From: Alphaproteobacteria bacterium 46_93_T64
GTDB taxonomy: Bacteria > Pseudomonadota > Alphaproteobacteria > Sneathiellales > Sneathiellaceae
Assembly: GCA_002163135.1 (NCBI GenBank)
Contig: MAAN01000022.1
Coordinates: 186,001-250,000, forward strand
Direction: 5' to 3'
Length of the DNA: 64,000 bases
Shown here piece after piece: positions 62,125 through 64,000 of the stretch. How positions within the stretch are numbered: the first letter of the stretch is position 1; every line of letters begins with the position of its first letter. Made by a program: the position numbers and the translations under genes. The notes under the pieces were generated by a model, which saw only the letters and a program-made list of their open reading frames with translations, was not told where the DNA came from and did no database searches.

Positions 62125-63003
62125 ATGGCTTCAAACGATAAAACAAATTTGTTGGTGGAAATCGAAGCCAATTTTGATGGATTGAGCCCGCAGTTAAAAG
62201 TAGCGGCAAGATATATATTGAGCTCCCCTGACGATGTGGCAGTTTATTCCATGAGGGAAATTGCAAGCAGGGCATCGGTGCAACCCTCTACAATGCTTCG
62301 CTTGGCAAATAAATTGAATTACGGTACGTACAACGATTTTAGGGACGCATTTCGAAAAAGACTTTCAGCCCCCTCAACCGGCTATGCCGCACGTGCAAGA
62401 AGCCTGCAAATGAGGCAGACTGAAGCCGATGGCAACAGCCTGATATCGGAGATGGTTGAGGCTGAACAGTATAATATACAAACAACGTTTGACCGGATAG
62501 CTGACGAAGATTTTTCTGCTGTAGCAACTCGGGTCGTTAACGCTGAAACCCTTTATATCGTTGGTTTAAGGAAATGTTTTTCGCTGGCGACATTCTTCCA
62601 CTACGCAACTCGAGTTTTTGTTAAAAGAGCGCATCTTGTAACGGGTGCCGCTGGAATGTTTCGTGAAGAAATCTCGCAAATAAATAAGGGCGATGTTGTT
62701 CTTGCTATTGCCTTTGATCCCTACACTTTTGAAACAGTGGAAGCGGTTAAGGTTGCGAGAGCGGTTGGAGCAACGATTGTCGTTGTAACAGATAGTAATG
62801 TATCCCCGTTGGCCAGAGACGCAGATCATGCTTTTATTGCAGCCAATCGCAGTCCTTCCTTTTATCGCTCGTTGTCCGGTGCGCTAATGATTTTGCAAAC
62901 GTTAATCGCAGCGATTGTGACGGAGCTGGGAGAGCCCGCAGTTAAGGCGCTTGACGGGTCTGATCAACGGCTTCGCGATCATCAAACTTATTGGAAAAAC
63001 TAG
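62125..63003 (+). CDS. MurR/RpiR-family transcriptional regulator (SIS domain)
   Basis: A 292-residue regulator with an RpiR helix-turn-helix (YSMREIASRASVQPSTMLRL) and a SIS sugar-phosphate-type domain (about 125-255; KGDVVLAIAFDPYTFETVEA, VVVTDSNVSPLA). Such regulators sense a phosphosugar or amino acid. It precedes the aminotransferase gene by 8 bases and probably controls it. Confidence 0.9.
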   Translation: MASNDKTNLLVEIEANFDGLSPQLKVAARYILSSPDDVAVYSMREIASRASVQPSTMLRLANKLNYGTYNDFRDAFRKRLSAPSTGYAARARSLQMRQTEADGNSLISEMVEAEQYNIQTTFDRIADEDFSAVATRVVNAETLYIVGLRKCFSLATFFHYATRVFVKRAHLVTGAAGMFREEISQINKGDVVLAIAFDPYTFETVEAVKVARAVGATIVVVTDSNVSPLARDADHAFIAANRSPSFYRSLSGALMILQTLIAAIVTELGEPAVKALDGSDQRLRDHQTYWKN

Positions 63004-63011
63004 GCTTTAAT

Positions 63012-64000
63012 ATGACAAAAGTATTTCACAGAGCCCCAAATGCCACGTATCCAGTCGCAACCCATGGCGAGGGTGCCTATATTTTTGATACCTCTGGTAA
63101 AAAATATCTGGACGCCTGTGGTGGGGCCGCTGTTTCTTGTCTTGGACATAGCAATCAATCGGTAAACGACGCCATCAAAACGCAACTTGAAAAGATCTCG
63201 TTTGCACATACTGGGTTTTTTACTAATCCGGCAGTAGAAGAATTGGCCGAATTTTTGGTTGCGAGGGCGCCTGGAGACCTAGATAGCGTCTATTTTGTAT
63301 CTGGTGGATCGGAAGCCGTAGAAGCTGGGTTGAAGCTTGCGCGACAATACTTTTTGGAGCGTGGTGAGACCAAACGAACACGTTTCATTTCTCGGCGGCA
63401 AAGTTATCACGGAAACACTTTGGGGGCCCTTTCTGCAGGCGGAAATGAATGGCGAAAAGAGCCCTACGCACCCTTGTTAATGCCTGTAGCGCTGATCTCC
63501 CCTTGCTATGCCTACAGAGAGCAGCGCGCGGAGGAAAGTGAATTCGAATTTGGTCAACGGGTTGCCAATGAATTGGAGGCAGCGATACTTGAGGCTGGAC
63601 CTGAAACAGTTTGCGCATTCATTTGCGAGCCAGTTGTAGGGGCAACTCTTGGTGCTGTCTCTCCTGTTCCCGGGTACTTTAAGCGTATTCGTGAAATTTG
63701 CGATAAGTATGGGGTCTTGCTTATTCTGGACGAGGTTATGTGTGGCATGGGCCGTACCGGCTCGCTATTTGCAATTGAGCAAGAAGATATTTCACCAGAC
63801 ATTCTTGTAACGGCAAAAGGACTGGGGGCAGGTTATCAACCGATAGGCGCGATGATGGCCTCTAAGGAAATTTTTGAAACGATCCGTCAGGGAACGGGAT
63901 TTTTTCAACACGGCCATACGTATATGGGGCATCCGCTGGCGTGTGCTGCCTCACTTGCTGTACAAAAATATATTGTGGAAAACGACCTCATTGAAAATGT
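63012..64000 (+). CDS. Class III aminotransferase (3' end beyond window)
   Basis: The first 329 residues of a PLP-dependent class III aminotransferase, starting MTKVFHRAPNATYPVATHGE. Visible are the PLP phosphate loop YFVSGGSEAVEAGLKLARQY, the Asp in LLILDEVMCGMGRTG and the catalytic Lys in LVTAKGLGAGYQPIGAMM. The substrate (amino acid or omega-amine) is not decided. It is linked to the RpiR regulator. Confidence 0.9.
   Translation, partial: MTKVFHRAPNATYPVATHGEGAYIFDTSGKKYLDACGGAAVSCLGHSNQSVNDAIKTQLEKISFAHTGFFTNPAVEELAEFLVARAPGDLDSVYFVSGGSEAVEAGLKLARQYFLERGETKRTRFISRRQSYHGNTLGALSAGGNEWRKEPYAPLLMPVALISPCYAYREQRAEESEFEFGQRVANELEAAILEAGPETVCAFICEPVVGATLGAVSPVPGYFKRIREICDKYGVLLILDEVMCGMGRTGSLFAIEQEDISPDILVTAKGLGAGYQPIGAMMASKEIFETIRQGTGFFQHGHTYMGHPLACAASLAVQKYIVENDLIEN

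Overview
The window comes from a free-living, probably marine alphaproteobacterium of moderate GC. Three things point there: a DctBD-controlled TRAP transporter; the neighbourhood MoxR / DUF58 / DUF4159 beside DUF1285 / NUDIX / DUF6111 / CCA-adding enzyme; and a CpdR-like receiver. The genus cannot be fixed from the sequence; a Sneathiella- or Kiloniella-like lineage is only a guess.

Layout. (1) 1-6157: a C4-dicarboxylate-type TRAP transporter (dctP, dctQ, dctM, the last cut by the window edge) with its two-component pair dctB/dctD and a textbook sigma-54 promoter at 2809-2823. (2) 6347-22574: core genes. These are a DUF1194 protein, a flavin reductase, a GNAT acetyltransferase, the MoxR/DUF58/DUF4159 envelope cluster on the minus strand, the overlapping operon DUF1285-NUDIX-DUF6111-CCA transferase, Ada, a lytic transglycosylase, an N-formylglutamate amidohydrolase and CpdR. 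(3) 22668-31395: an 8.7-kb integrated element in a tRNA-Val(GAC) gene, bounded by a perfect 76-bp direct repeat. It carries a tyrosine recombinase, an SF2 helicase-like gene interrupted by one in-frame TGA, several kilobases of unexplained non-coding DNA with a dispersed repeat, and cargo (a VPLPA-CTERM protein, an SRPBCC-type lipoprotein and a periplasmic binding protein). (4) 31532-38536: a membrane sensor kinase, a modular RTX-like secreted protein and a TPR-sulfotransferase. (5) 38684-43084: a cytochrome c oxidase operon with two subunit III genes, like coxMNOP. (6) 43321-53966: a small kinase, MscS, an AsmA-like protein, a CaiB/BaiF CoA-transferase, a TipN-like coiled-coil giant, a biotin carrier, BipA and a GntR regulator. 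(7) 53990-59860: an acyl-CoA dehydrogenase, two tandem 2OG-Fe(II) oxygenase homologues (the second lacks an iron-binding His), and a dgcN/dgcA D-glutamate catabolic pair with a gamma-carbonic-anhydrase-like gene. (8) 60023-64000: a GGDEF/EAL protein, and an RpiR/SIS regulator with a class III aminotransferase cut by the window edge.

The most unusual material is in the tRNA-Val element: matched 23-bp sites at both ends, the TGA exactly where the helicase frame would need one more codon, and structured repeats in the non-coding stretches. The oxygenase homologue with the lost iron ligand and the widely spaced RTX modules come next. No CRISPR array, rRNA operon or recognisable insertion sequence is present.
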